Assembly: GCA_940747215.1 (NCBI GenBank)
Contig: CALNWS010000050.1
Span: 1 to 34,274 of the forward strand
Length of the DNA: 34,274 bases
From: an uncultured Paraburkholderia sp.
Lineage (GTDB): Bacteria > Pseudomonadota > Gammaproteobacteria > Burkholderiales > Burkholderiaceae
Direction of reading: 5' to 3'
Shown here piece by piece: positions 1 through 9,731 of the stretch. Every line of letters starts with the position of its first letter. Position 1 is the first letter of the stretch. The notes beneath the pieces are model-generated. The model saw nothing but the letters and a program-made list of their open reading frames with translations, made no database searches and was not told the origin of the DNA. The translations under genes and the position numbers were made by a program.

Positions 1-126
1 ACGTGATCACCCATTTCGGCAAGATGCTCGCTCGCTTCGAAAACCGCTGATCAGCGATCACCTTCAACCGAAAGGACCCGTCACGTTCAACCCGAATCCC
101 CTGATCACGTTCGCCAAAATACGCAC
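1..126 (-). repeat. Left copy of terminal inverted repeat, IS21-like element end
   Basis: These 126 bases are the exact reverse complement of the last 126 bases of the window; the match stops at base 127. Inside there is an array of similar motifs, each a TCAC followed by a purine/A-rich tail, starting near 7, 58, 81 and 105, with GATCA in front of several. The last three are spaced about 23-24 bp. Multiple short repeats inside the ends are typical of IS21-family elements, where the transposase binds them. The inner boundary, read outward, begins GTGCGTATTTTGG. The family assignment is inference; no transposase gene is in the window. The exact length and the position at the sequence edge also fit assembly contigs that overlap by a fixed length inside a multicopy repeat. 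Confidence 0.6.
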
Positions 127-354
127 GAGAGCCGCCAGTTGCGCGTGTTGCAGGAAATTCTGCTGGCGGCCACGCGCACGGTGACGCGCTCCATGGCGCG
201 CGAGTCGGGGCCGAGTGGACGAAGCGAACGTATCCGTCGCATCGAAATTCGGCGCGGGCACACGGCGTGGCCGAGACCCATTGTGCCCGTGACGAAGTGC
301 AGCACGCCGAGCGGCGACGCAAAGCGCCGGAAATCGGTGCGCACGCCCCAGAAC
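127..354 (-). pseudogene. Extradiol ring-cleavage dioxygenase, internal fragment
   Basis: The minus strand encodes pieces of a vicinal-oxygen-chelate dioxygenase of the BphC/HsaC/TesB type, which opens catecholic rings by meta-cleavage. Visible pieces, in order and in shifting frames, are FWGVRTDFRRFASPLGV, then HFVTGTMGLGHAVC (the conserved GLGHIVL-type strand that starts the second domain and carries a metal-ligand His), then CNTRNWRLS, matching the HCNPRHHSLA-type motif of the family. The N-terminal domain is missing, replaced by an acyl-CoA ligase stump at about 355. The C-terminus is cut by the IS end at 126. At least one pair of frameshifts lies between 200 and 290. It is the distal member of the dead catabolic operon. 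The family call is fairly firm; the exact substrate is not readable. Confidence 0.65.
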
Positions 355-695
355 AACTCGTGGCTGGCCGAAATAGCCCTGCATCACGTTGTAGCCTCGA
401 ATCAGCACCTCGCCGGTCGCGCTGGTTTCGAGCAGCGCGCCATGGCTATCGGCAATGCGTATTTCGGCGCCCGGCATCGGCCGTCCCGACGTCTGCGCGA
501 CGGTTTCGTCATCTTCGCCGCTACGGCACAGCGCGGCGAATCCGCACGATTCGGTGAGGCCGTAGCCGGTCAGCACGTTTTCGAAACCCAACTCGGTGCG
601 CATTCTTTCGAAGAGACTCGGCGCGATCGCCGCCGCGCCCGTCACGGCCACGCGCAACGACGCCCGCGCTGATCGCGCGCGGTGCCGCGTGCGTG
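355..695 (-). pseudogene. AMP-forming acyl-CoA ligase, internal fragment
   Basis: The minus strand carries the middle of an acyl-adenylate ligase (FadD family), which activates carboxylic acids to CoA thioesters. Visible motifs are VTGAAAIAPSLFERM, then the adenylate-binding GYGLTESCG (equivalent to the family YGxTE motif), then GRPMPGAEIRIAD and the GEVLIRGYNVMQGYF strand. The N-terminal ATP-binding P-loop (TSGTTG type) and the C-terminal lid domain are absent. Upstream, near 690, the frame runs in from an SDR stump; downstream, near 355, it runs into the dioxygenase stump. Both ends are therefore deletion junctions, and about 110 residues remain of the 500 or more usual for the family. In steroid and aromatic degradation operons such ligases activate side-chain or ring-derived acids, which would fit the neighbours; this role is inferred. 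Confidence 0.75.
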
Positions 696-699
696 TAAG

Positions 700-1179
700 C
701 GCCGTCACCGCGCCCTTGCTGGCCGAATACGCGCAGAACGCGCCGAGTCCGCCCAATGCCGCCACGGACGACATGTTACGATCGAGTCGCCCTTTTCCTT
801 CATCGCCTTCACTGCGGCTCGGCAGCCGAGAAAATAGCCTTCGGCGTTGATACGCAGCACGCGTTGCCACTGTTCGAGCGAGGTGTCTTCGATGCTGCCG
901 AGCAGCAGCACGGCCGCGTTGTTGACTAGCACGTCCAGCGCGCCGAAACTCGCTTGCGCCGCGCCGAACACATCGTTCCAGCCGAATTCCGACGTGATGT
1001 CGTGACGCACGAAACGCGCGGCGTCCGATCTGCGCCGCCACTTCGCGGCCGGCTTCTTCGTTCACGTCGGTCAGCACGACGCTCGCGCCTTCACGCGCGA
1101 ACAGCAGCGCATCCTGTTTGCCGACGCCGCTCGCGGCGCCCGTCACGATGGCAATCTTGCCTTTGAGTCTGTCTCCCAT
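700..1179 (-). pseudogene. SDR-family oxidoreductase, C-terminally truncated
   Basis: A short-chain dehydrogenase/reductase starts at the ATG at 1179 (MGDRLKGKIAIVTGAASGVG), 32 bp after the stop of the preceding flavoprotein gene, so it was part of the same operon. The Rossmann TGAASGVG cofactor motif, the D in VVLTDVN, the NNA strand (DVLVNNAAV), the catalytic Ser strand (MSSVAALGG) and the catalytic YSASK are all recognisable. They are spread over different frames: one shift lies near 1020 and another near 780. Directly after YSASKGAVTAL the sequence runs into acyl-CoA ligase, so the last third of the protein is deleted. In steroid clusters such enzymes are hydroxysteroid dehydrogenases; the substrate here is unknown. 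Confidence 0.8.
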
Positions 1180-1211
1180 CTTTACTTTCTCTTTGTCAGT
1201 GTCAGTCGGTT

Positions 1212-2854
1212 TCAACCGGAAAATGGGCGGCGTTCGCGAGAACTTCGCCCGCTGCGGCCCGGCCCGCCTAGCGGCCGGATACAGTTCGCGAGCGAGAGTC
1301 CGCTCACGTAATGATTCGACGCGAGTCCACACGCGGCACGCCTTGCCGCGAACAGTCTTGCGATACGGGTGCCGCGAGCCGAGAGCACCGCGTTGCTCGT
1401 CTCGTCGACGCGCAAGCCGCCGAGCGTGATCGACGGACACGGCAACAAGCGGCTTTGCGCGGAAATATCGATCGCGTAGAACGGACCGTGCGCGAGCGGT
1501 TGCAGCAGCGCGGCGGATTTGGCGAAGGCGTGATCGGCGCCATTGCGTGCCGCCGCGTTGTACGCGTTCACGCTCGCTTCCAGCACCGCCTGATCCCAAC
1601 CGATGCGCGTTACCAACTCCGTCACCGTGCGAGCGCATTTGCGGCCAAACAGCATCAGCAGCAACGCGGGTACGCTCTGGAAGGCCCACAGTTTGCCGAA
1701 CAGGCATTCGCGCAACGCGGCGCGCACGAGTCGCGCATCGAGAATCAGCCACGCGCGGCGTCGCGCGTTTCGCACATCGCGTGACCGAGCGCCGCGCCGT
1801 ACACCTCTTCGTTGCAGAAGCGTTCGCCGCGCCGGTCCACCACGCAACCGCGCGCCCACGCAAACGGCGGATTGATGAAGCACCACGCGGAGACGCGTTC
1901 GAGCCGCCCGGCCACGCCGCCCGCCGAGACGCCGAGGCGAATGCCCGAGCCGTCGCAGCCGGTCGTGCCGAGCCGCCAGTTCGCGAGATAACGCGGCGCG
2001 TGCGTGGCGACCATCGAACGATTGAAGATGAAGCCGCCCGTGCTCAGCAAGACGGCATCCGCCTTGATCGTGACGAGACGGCTTTCGCTCAGTTCGATGC
2101 GATGCAGCGCGGCGCGCAAGCGGTCCGCATAAGCGGGCATCGCGTTGTGCCAGCGCTCGGCACGGCGTGCGAGCCTCGCATGCGCGCGCTGCGCTTGGCC
2201 CGGTAACACCTGCCAGATTTGCGGACCAATCACGCGTCCGCTGCGATCGGTGACGAGGCGCCGCACGCTCGCATGGCGCATCGTGTCGATAAACGGTTGT
2301 GCGTCGACTGCTTGACGCAGCACGTCAAAGAGCACGCGCCCAGACATGCCGTCGTCGACCACGCGATGCCCACGCGGCGCAGGCGGATGCTCTTTCGCCG
2401 AATCGCCCACCGCTTCGTTGCCGGAGTAGTACAGGTAGTAGCGATCCTGCGGATACGACGTTTTGCGCGGCGGCATCGACACAGCGAAGCGCATGCCGAG
2501 CCGTTCGAGCCATCGCAACATCTTCACGCTGCCCTCGCAGAAGCGCTTGAACGTCGCGGCGGACACCGCGTCGCCGACTTTGGTGCAGAGATACGCGAAC
2601 ATGGCCTCGGGCGTGTCGCTGTAGCCCGCTTCGGTCTGATAGCGCGTGCCACCGCCCTCGAAGCGCTCGACGATGCGGACCTTCGCACCCGCCGCGGCCG
2701 CTTCGAGCGCCGCGCACGCGCCTGCCGCGCCGAAGCCGGCCACCAGCACGTCGCACGCGTCGTCCCAGCGCATGTGCGCGGGATCGTCGACGACGAGCGG
2801 CGTATCGACCGGCGTGGCCGAACCGCGGGTGTCGCTGGCGGTGTCGATTGGCAT
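1212..2854 (-). pseudogene. FAD-dependent 3-ketosteroid dehydrogenase-like flavoprotein
   Basis: A FAD_binding_2 family flavoprotein reads from the ATG at 2854 (MPIDTASDTRGS) to about 1212. The N-terminal dinucleotide-binding motif is VAGFGAAGACAALEAA, followed by an ERFEGGG segment and RYQTEAGYSDTPEAM. This pattern resembles the 3-ketosteroid delta4(5alpha)-dehydrogenase (TesI/KstD-related) branch, with what looks like a small deletion after EGGG. A C-terminal substrate/FAD strand (SITLGGLRVDETSNAVL, then ASNHYVSGLSLANCI) is in a different frame. A frameshift lies near 1750, another near 1275. It lies downstream of the flavin reductase and upstream of the SDR, with short spacings, consistent with one operon. 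Broad flavoprotein identity is firm; the ketosteroid specificity is inferred from resemblance and neighbours. Confidence 0.8.
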
Positions 2855-2871
2855 CGCGTGACGGCTCACGT

Positions 2872-3393
2872 TCAGGCCGTCGCGCAGCGCTGCGGCGCGG
2901 CTGCGGTGGTGTACGCGCCATCCACGTAGACGAGCGGGTCGATGTCGCCGCTCATCAGCACCTGTTCGACGCACATCCTATGAAATCGCATGCGTGCCGT
3001 AGTCGAAACGGCTGTCCTACGTGCAGATGAGACTCGCATGCGCGTCGTCCAGATACGGCACGCCCTGCTCCGAGTTTTGCCAGTTGCCGGTCGTAAAATG
3101 CGCTTCGCCCTTCAGGCGGCCGCTGCAATCGATGGCGATGTGCTGATGCTGTACGGAGAGCACGTTCACGCAGAACGACGCGCCCTGATCGAGCAGCGGA
3201 AAGATCGACGATTGACGGTTGATGCAGATAAAAGCAGCGAAGGTGGTTCCGTGGAGAGCGAATCGACGGCCGTGGTGGACATCGAATAGCGCCGCTCGCC
3301 GTCGCTGCAACTGATGACCGCTACTGAGCGGGCGAGCCGGCGCATCGCGAGCAGCATGTCGGCGCGCAGCGGATGAGTGTTGAGGTCGATCAT
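2872..3393 (-). pseudogene. Flavin reductase (HsaB/TesA-type small component)
   Basis: The ATG at 3393 overlaps the stop of the upstream dehydrogenase as ATGA, a sign of translational coupling. The protein begins MIDLNTHPLRADMLLAMRRL and shows the flavin reductase-like FMN-binding pattern: AVISCSDGERR, then STTAVDSLSTEPPSLL, then, in a new frame after about 3235, AFICINRQSSIFPLL and FCVNVLS. Later come GVPYLDDAHASLICT and DPLVYVDGAY, the usual C-terminal strand. A TAG at 3017-3019 interrupts the reading frame and further single-base shifts follow before the TGA at 2872. Enzymes of this family supply reduced flavin to two-component monooxygenases; the matching oxygenase stump lies two genes upstream (4894-5500). 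About 170 residues would be expected and roughly that length is present. Confidence 0.85.
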
Positions 3394-4882
3394 GGCGTGA
3401 CTCCGCGAAGTTCGCTGGTTGAAGCGCTGAGGCTTGAAGCCGCAGGGTTGCCGCCGTCGGCGAGATGGTTGGCGGCGATGTAGCCGAAGGTCATCGCGAG
3501 TCCGAGTGTTGAGCTCGCGCCCGGATAGCTCTTGCCCATCATCGAGGCGCCCGTGTTGCCGATCGCGTAGAGGCCGGCGATCTGTGTGCCGTTGCCGCGC
3601 AGCACACGCGCGCTTGCGTCGGTGACGAGGCCGCCTTTCGTGCCGATGTCGCCCGCGTCGATCCGCACGGCGTAGAACGGCCCCTTTTCGAGCGGCGCGA
3701 GGCACGGGTTCGGCTCGACGCTCGAGTCACCGTAGTACGTGTCGAAGAGGCTGCCACCTTTGCCGAAATCTTCGTCCACGCCGGTTGCGGCGTAGCGGTT
3801 CATCTTCGTGACCGTGGCGGAGAGGCCTTGCGCGTTCACGCCGATCTGCGCGGCCAGCGCGTCGAGCATGTCGGCCTTGTAGAGCAGCGAGCGGAACGCG
3901 TCGGGCATCATCGCGGCGGGCATGATCGGGCCGCACGGATAGTGCTGGCGAAAGCGCGCGTCGAAAATCATCCACGCGGGCACGAACTCCGAATACGGCG
4001 CAGCCTCGTTGACGAAGCGCTTGCCGTGGCCGTTCACGATCACGCAGCCAGGCAGATTGCGTTCGAAGCCGCCTGCCGCGAAAATCACGTCGCGCCGTGC
4101 CAGCACGCGCACGCGTTGACCGTCGCGCTCCACCGTCACGCCGCTCACGCGGCCTTCGTCTTCGAGCAGCTCGCGCATCGGCGCATTGAGCCACAGCGGC
4201 ACGTTGCGATCTGGCAGCGCACGGCGCAAGCCGCCCACCAGCGCGTTGCCGAGCGTAAGACGCCGGTCGCGTCGCGAGCGGCTGCGCGAACGCAGATCGA
4301 ACCAGTAGCGGCCGAACTGCTTCAGCGCGAGTCCGATATAGCCCGGCGCTTTCGAGAGCAGCGTATGCGCTTCTTTCGACATCACCGCCACGCGTCCGCC
4401 GACCAGCGTGCCCGGCGACGGCACACGCAGACGCACCAATTCGTCGCCGAGTATGGTGCCGTCAACGGGCAACGGATCGAGGGCGCGATAACCCTGCATG
4501 GCACCCGGCAACTGCTGGAAGTAGTCCGCGTACTTCGGCAGCGATTGATAATGCACCGGCGTCTTCGCTTCCAGATAGCGCAGCATTTCCGGCGCAATGT
4601 CGAGATAGGCATCGATTTTTCCGGCGTGCTCGTACCTTGCGTGCAGGCGTTCATATAAATACGCGCCGCTTCACGCGTATCACGCGCGCCGAGTTCGGCA
4701 ATTTGGTGATTGCACGGAATCCACACGCCGCCGCCCGAGACGGTCGACGTGCCGCCATACAGGTCGCTCTTTTCGAGCACCACGGCGGAAAGACCACGGT
4801 CGGCCGCGCGGCACGCGGCGAGCATGCCGTCCACGCCGGAGCCGACCACCACGTCGAACATATAGGTTTGCTGTTCGATCAT
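3390..4882 (-). pseudogene. kstD: 3-ketosteroid delta1-dehydrogenase-like flavoprotein
   Basis: Read from the ATG at 4882 (MIEQQTYMFDVVVGSGVDG). The FAD-binding GSGVDGMLAA motif is followed by ADRGLSAVVLEKSDLYGGTS and SGGGVWIPCN, which are hallmark segments of ketosteroid dehydrogenases (KstD/TesH). A frameshift near 4620 moves the rest into another frame, which then stays open to the TGA at 3390. The middle shows a clear internal deletion: GGFERN joins directly to LPGCVIVNG, where family members carry roughly 60 extra residues. The C-terminal FAD motif (GLYAIGNTGASMMGKSYPG) is intact. The family introduces the delta1 double bond into 3-ketosteroid ring A. The gene sits 11 bp after the monooxygenase stump and overlaps the flavin reductase. 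It is non-functional on two counts. Confidence 0.8.
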
Positions 4883-4893
4883 GGCTGTTCGCC

Positions 4894-5503
4894 TCACACG
4901 AAGAAATCGGTGTTCGGGTGACCGAGCATGACGGCACCGAGGTTTTGCCCGAAGCGATCGACGTTATTCGCGTAGTGCGCACGCGCCGCGTGCAGATCGA
5001 GAAAGCGCCGCACGAGCGGGTTGCGATGATAGATACCGTTGCCGCCCACATAATGCAGCAGCGTGTTCGCCACCTGTGCGCAGCGCTCGGCCACTTGTGC
5101 GGACTGGTAACGGAAGTGCACGCGCCGCTCGATCGACACGGCGGGGCCGCCTTGTGCCGCCGCCATCAGTTCCGTGAAGTTGCGGTGCAACAGCGTCTTC
5201 ATTTCGTCGATGGCCACGGCCGCATCAGCGCAGGCGGATTGCGCGCTGGTGTCGTCGGTCGTTTTGGCACCGCTGTTGGCGCTCACGCGGGTTGCCGCAT
5301 ACGACGTGAAGTCGTCGAGCGCGCCTTGCAATGCGCCGATGCAAGCGGTGCACACGGCACGCACGAAAATCTGAGCGAACGGCAACTGGAAGAGCGGTGC
5401 ATCGTTTAACGCGAGGCCGGGGCTCGTGCCCATCATGCCGTCGATGGCCTTGTGCGTGCGATAGTCCAGCACGAACGCGTCGTTCACGACGATGTCGTGG
5501 CCA
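4894..5503 (-). pseudogene. HsaA-type flavin-dependent monooxygenase, C-terminal half
   Basis: About 200 C-terminal residues of an acyl-CoA-dehydrogenase-fold, FMNH2-dependent hydroxylase read openly on the minus strand to the TAA at 4894. Characteristic segments are VVNDAFVLDYRTHKAIDG, MMGTSPGLALNDAPL, LLHYVGGNGIYHRNPL and the terminal MLGHPNTDFFV, as in 3-hydroxy-9,10-secoandrostatrienedione monooxygenase oxygenase subunits (HsaA/TesA2). Such enzymes hydroxylate the aromatised steroid A ring and need a partner flavin reductase, which is encoded nearby at 2872-3393. The N-terminal half is gone: at about 5500 the sequence switches to a plus-strand ribB-like gene, so a deletion removed the 5' ends of two head-to-head genes. 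Family assignment is good; substrate is inferred. Confidence 0.75.
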
Positions 5504-6399
5504 CGCCGGAAGCGATCAATTTCATGGCGCGCTTCGGACGCGAACTCGTGTGCCTCACGCTCAGCGCCGAACATTGCGCGCGGCTGAAACTTGCGCCGAT
5601 GGCGCAGGAAAACGGCACGCAGTACGGCACCGCGCACGGTGAGCATCGAGGCGGCGCAAGGCGTGACGACCGGCATTTCCGCAGCCGACCGCGCGCATAC
5701 GATCCACACCGCGATTCACGCCGACGCACGCGTCGAACATTTCGTACAGCCGGGCCATTTGTTTCCGATTGCGGCACGACGCGGCGGCGTGCTGGTGCGC
5801 GCGGGGCACACGGAAGCCGGCTGCGATCTCACGGCGCTCACGGGCCTCACGCCCGCTGCGGTGATCTGCGAGATCATGAACGACGACGGCACGATGGCAC
5901 GCCTGCCGCAACTCGTCGAATTCGCAGCGAAACACGGCTTGAAAATCGGCACGATCGCGGATTTGATCCACTATCGCAGCATCAACGAATCGCTCGTGGA
6001 ACGCGTGGCCGAGCGTCCGCTGCTGACACCGTGGGGACCGTTTCGCACGATCGAGTATCGCGACACGGTGCGCGGGTCGTCGCATCTTGCGCTCGTACGC
6101 GGCGAGATCGCCGCCAACATGCCCGTGCTCACGCGCGTGCACGAATGCTTCTCGGTGCTCACGGCTCTCATGGCGAATCGGCACGCAAGGACGGGCGGCT
6201 GTCCGGCATCGGCTCGCAGATTCTGCGCGACCTCGGCGCTCGCCGCCTGAACGTGCTGTCGAGTCCATTCAGATTGCCCGCGCTCTCGGGACACGAACTC
6301 GAAATCATGGCCTTCATTCCACTCGGCGAACTCGATCTCGATGCGCCGCATCTGCATTCGCCGCACGTCTCTTCCGAACTCGCGGCTTCCACCTGGTGA
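5500..6399 (+). pseudogene. ribBA: RibBA-type riboflavin synthesis protein, truncated and frameshifted
   Basis: The plus strand carries most of a 3,4-dihydroxy-2-butanone 4-phosphate synthase domain: TPEAINFMARFGRELVCL, then APMAQENGTQYGT, then in a new frame from about 5635 VSIEAAQGVTTGISAADRA, HIFPIAA-like GHLFPIAARRGGVLVRAGH and the catalytic-loop HTEAGCDLTALTGL. A second domain related to GTP cyclohydrolase II follows in shortened form (FRTIEYRD, VRGEIAANMPVLTRVHE), and after another frameshift near 6170 the end reads GRLSGIGSQILRDLG to the TGA at 6397. The cyclohydrolase zinc-site Cys cluster is not seen, so that domain is degenerate or deleted. The N-terminus, including the acidic DDEDRENEGD-type metal site, is lost at the junction near 5500. 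Riboflavin supply next to flavin-dependent oxygenases may have been functional context. Confidence 0.75.
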
Positions 6400-6406
6400 A
6401 TCGTCC

Positions 6407-6875
6407 ATGTCGAACACGAACAGTCGAAACGAGCCTTATGTGGCGCTCGTGACCGGCGCCTCGCGCGGCGCCGGCAAAGGTATCGCGCTTGCGCTCGCGG
6501 TAACCGGCGCAACGGTCTAAGTGACGGGTCGCACTCAACGCGAAGGCGACGCACCGCTGCCCGGCACCATGCATGCCACCGCGCTCGAAATCGACCGGCT
6601 CGGCGGCAAAGGCATTGCGCTCGCCTGCGATCATGCCGACGATGATCAGGTTCACGAAGTATTCGAACAGATCCGCAAGACGAGCGGACGGCTCGACATG
6701 CTTGTCAACAACGCGACGACGCTGCACGACGAACTGATCCGCCCCGCGCCGTTCTGGCAGAAGCCGCTCGATTTCGTCGACATTCTCGACGTCGGTCTGC
6801 GATCTGGCGATCGTCGCGTGATGCGAAGGCGGGTGCGGTTGTCGCGCGCCCGCGTTGTTGAGAAACGCGGCGCTT
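6407..6875 (+). pseudogene. SDR-family oxidoreductase with early nonsense codon
   Basis: Starts at the ATG at 6407, 7 bp after the RibBA-like stop. The first 37 residues (MSNTNSRNEPYVALVTGASR...) include the cofactor motif TGASRGAG, then codon 38 is TAA (6518-6520) exactly where family members have an aromatic residue in a TVYVTGRT-type strand, so a single substitution explains it. The same frame continues with GRTQREGD, ACDHADDDQVHEVFEQI and DMLVNNATTLHDELI. After DFVDILDVGLRS, about 6805, resemblance to the family ends; the catalytic Ser and YxxxK are missing, which points to a deletion. A TAA at 6874 closes the frame. It probably formed a small operon with the preceding gene. Confidence 0.8.
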
Positions 6876-7029
6876 AAAAATAGTGACAACGACGAACACG
6901 CCGTGCACACCATGCCGGGAAATTCGTCGCTCCACGCACACGCGTAGAGTTGTTCATCGAAACGCCGATCACGCCGATCGCCACCAGCAACCCGGCGATC
7001 AGGCCGTCCCGCTGCACTCTGGATTTCAT
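6874..7029 (-). CDS. Possible small membrane-anchored protein, likely truncated
   Basis: A 51-residue minus-strand frame starts at the ATG at 7029 behind a strong ribosome-binding site (AGGAGGGCGGGCAA). It begins MKSRVQRDGLIAGLLVAIGV and continues IGVSMNN, so the first 25 residues form a plausible signal anchor or membrane segment. The rest is Arg-rich and looks like out-of-frame sequence. Its end overlaps the ruined end of the SDR at 6407. I take this as the true start of a membrane or exported protein whose body has been deleted. Family unknown. Confidence 0.4.
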   Translation of the reverse strand: MKSRVQRDGLIAGLLVAIGVIGVSMNNSTRVRGATNFPAWCARRVRRCHYF

Positions 7030-7399
7030 TTGCCCGCCCTCCTGCTTCACGTCCGTCTCCGATCTTTCTCTGGATTAACCGGTCGCGTCGCCGATCATAC
7101 CGTCATTGACAGCAATTCGACGTGTAGAGGCATCGTCTGGATGGACTAAGGGCGAGTGCTGAGCAGAACGCCATGCTTGCTGGACAACAGCCGGTCAAAC
7201 TGCCCTTCTTCTACGGCGCAAGACGTAGTCTTCGGAAAAGTTAACCATGCGCGCGCGATCCGCAAACGCAGCACACGCGATGAAAAGGACATTCCACAAA
7301 CCGCCCACTTGCGCGCGCCTCCGCCATCCGTAAGATTGAGCGCAGAGCCCGCTTCATCAGGGCGTGCGCGAACCTATTGCCTGCAGGAGCATTACTTTA
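7030..7399. other. Intergenic stretch, nothing recognised
   Basis: About 370 bases between a minus-strand start at 7029 and a plus-strand kinase start at 7400. It should hold the divergent promoters. I see no convincing gene, repeat or RNA here; short open frames have no family resemblance and no good ribosome-binding sites. Confidence 0.5.
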
Positions 7400-9685
7400 A
7401 TGACGGAATGGCCACGTGGCAGCAGCGAGATGTCCCGCATCATCCGCACTTACGACTGGGCATCCACAGCGCTCGGTCCAGTCGAGCAATGGCCATACAG
7501 TTTGCGTAGCGCGGTCGATCTGATCCTTGCGTTGGGACACGCGATGCAACTAGCGTGGAGGCCGGAAAAAATCATCCTCTACAACGATGCCTACGCTCCG
7601 ATGCTCAGTGACCGTCATCCGCGCGCACTCGGCATTCCGTTTCGCGAGGCATGGCGCCCGAGATCTGGAGCGACATCGAGCCGCTCGTGAATCAGGTATT
7701 CGAAGGCGAGACCGTGAGGTTCGACGACATGCCGCTCGTCATGACCCGCAAAGGTTTCGCCGAGGACACGTGGTGGAATTTTTCGTACTCGCCTGTGCGC
7801 GACGAGTCGGGTGCGGTCGCCGCGCTGCTTAATGTGACGGTGGACGCGACGCCTAAGCACCGTGCCGAACCGGCCGAGCACGAACGGGATCTCGTCAACG
7901 CCGAACTCCGGCTGAACGAAGCGCGCTTTCGCGTACTCGTCACAGCAGGCGACAATTCGATTTACCGGATGAGCCCGGACTGGCAGCGCATGTTCCAGCT
8001 CGACAGGCAGAAGCTCGCCAACATGGCGGCGCCGATCTAAAACTGGGTCGACAAATACATTCCGGAAGACAACCTGCAGGCGATGCGCGCCGCCATCGGG
8101 ACAGTCATCCGCACCAAGTCGCTATTCGAGCTGGAGCATCGGGTCCGTCTCGCCGACGGCGGCCTCGGTTAGGTGCTTTCGCGCGCGACGTCGGCAAATC
8201 GTGGGCCGAATTCGAATGCCGGCACGCCTCGTTGCCGTCGGCGGAAGGCGAATACCGTCTGCTGGATTTCCCCGATTCGGTGTCCCGCATGGAGACGCAA
8301 TCCGTGTGCTATCCAGACGTTGCAGGCGACGCTGCGCTCTCGGACATCGACCGGCAGTCGCTGCTCGCGCTGCAGATAAGGCACCGTGCTCGTGGCTCCC
8401 ATCCGGCGCGGCGAGCGCAATTACGTCTGGGCGATGGCCGCCGCGGCAACGAAGCCGAGAGCATGGACGCGCGACGAACTCAGTCTGCTGGAAGAAGCCG
8501 CAGAGCGAACGTAGATTGCGATCGAACGCGCCAATGCCGAAGCGGCGCTGCTCGACGCCGACCGCCGCAAGGACCAGTTCCTCACGGTACTGGCGCATGA
8601 ACTGCGCAACGGCCTTGCGCCGCTCGTCTACAACGTGCAGATCGGCAACAGCCGGCCGGATAACGCGTCGCTCGCGAAAGAACTGTTCGCGCGCAGCGAC
8701 CGTCAGCTGCGGCACCTCGTGCATCTCGTGGACGATTTGTTCGACATGGCACGCATCAGCACGGGCAAGATCGAGCTGAGTCTCGAACAGGTAATGCCGC
8801 GCGACATCGTCAATCTCGCACTCGACGCCTGCCGGCCCGAGGCGGAACGCAAACATCACCGGCTGATCGTCATCGACGAAACCGACTCCGGCATGCCCGT
8901 GCACGGCGACCGCGTGCGCCTCACGCAGGTGGTGTCCATCCAATCTGCTCTCGAACGCCACGAAGTACATGGACGACGGCGGCAACATCACGGTGCGCAT
9001 CGCTCACGAAGGCGACGAGGCGCTGATCGAAGTGAGCGATGCCGGCATCGGCATTCCGCCCGCGGCATTGCCGCAGGTGTTCGAACTCTTCACGCAGGTG
9101 CGCAATCAGCAGGCGTATTCGGCTGGCGGCCTCGGCATCGGCCTCTCGCTCGTCAGGCAACTCGTCGAGATGCACGGCGGCAATGTGACCGCTGCGAGCG
9201 AAGGCGCGGGCAAAGGCAGCACGTTTGCCGTGCGTCTGCCGGTCGCGGTGATCGAGACCGCAAGCAGGCACGCGCTGGAAGCAGAAGACGAAGCGGCCTC
9301 ACTGGCGCGGCCCTTGCACGTACTCGTGGTGGACGACCGGTGCGACGCCGCCGACGCACTCGCCGAGTTGCTGCGGCTGGACGGCCACGAAGCCTAGGCG
9401 GCCTACGGTGGCCCGCAGGCGCTTGCGAGCGCTCATCGCTGCCGGCCGGACGTGGTGCTGCTCGATCTGACGATGCCCAGCATGGACTGCTTCGAAGTTG
9501 CGCGGCATCTGCGCAACGATTCTCCAGGCAAACCTCGCATGCATATCGTCGCGCTCACCGGCCGCGGGCAGGAAATCAACCGGCAGGAAACGACGGCCGC
9601 TTCTTTCGACGGCCATCTCGCGAAGCCCGCCAACGACGTCGAGTTGCGCGAGGTGCTTTCGGCTGCGAGGCGTTTGTTGACCTGA
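7400..9685 (+). pseudogene. Hybrid sensor histidine kinase (PAS-PAS-GAF-HisKA-HATPase-REC), heavily broken
   Basis: From the ATG at 7400 the protein begins MTEWPRGSSEMSRII and shows the DWASTALGPVEQWPYSLR motif common at the start of a large Burkholderia kinase family, then two PAS-like regions (AEDTWWNFSYSPVRDESG; SIYRMSPDWQRMF) and a GAF-like segment (about 8220-8500). The kinase core follows: H-box VLAHELRNGLAPL, N-box NLLSNATKY in a shifted frame near 8945, G boxes VSDAGIGIPP and GGLGIGLSLVRQL. A receiver domain follows with VVDDRCDAAD, the phospho-acceptor strand VVLLDLTMPSMD and the K in HLAKPAND, ending at TGA 9683. In-frame stops are TAA 8038, TAG 8170, TAG 8512 and TAG 9395, plus frameshifts near 7650, 8200-8400 and 8945. 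Full length would be about 760 residues. No output regulator is adjacent. Confidence 0.85.
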
Positions 9686-9731
9686 GCCGCGCGAGCGGGC
9701 CGTGGGTGCATCGATCGTGCGTCGACGACCG

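Noticed and set aside
64..1863. A 599-codon open frame on the minus strand.
   Set aside because: It is not one gene. It passes through pieces of five different families and intergenic sequence, using out-of-frame stretches in between; GC-rich DNA has few chance stops.
3828..4658. A long plus-strand frame opposite the ketosteroid dehydrogenase.
   Set aside because: It is an antisense shadow: His/Arg/Ala-rich, no ribosome-binding site and no family resemblance, while the other strand encodes a clear flavoprotein.
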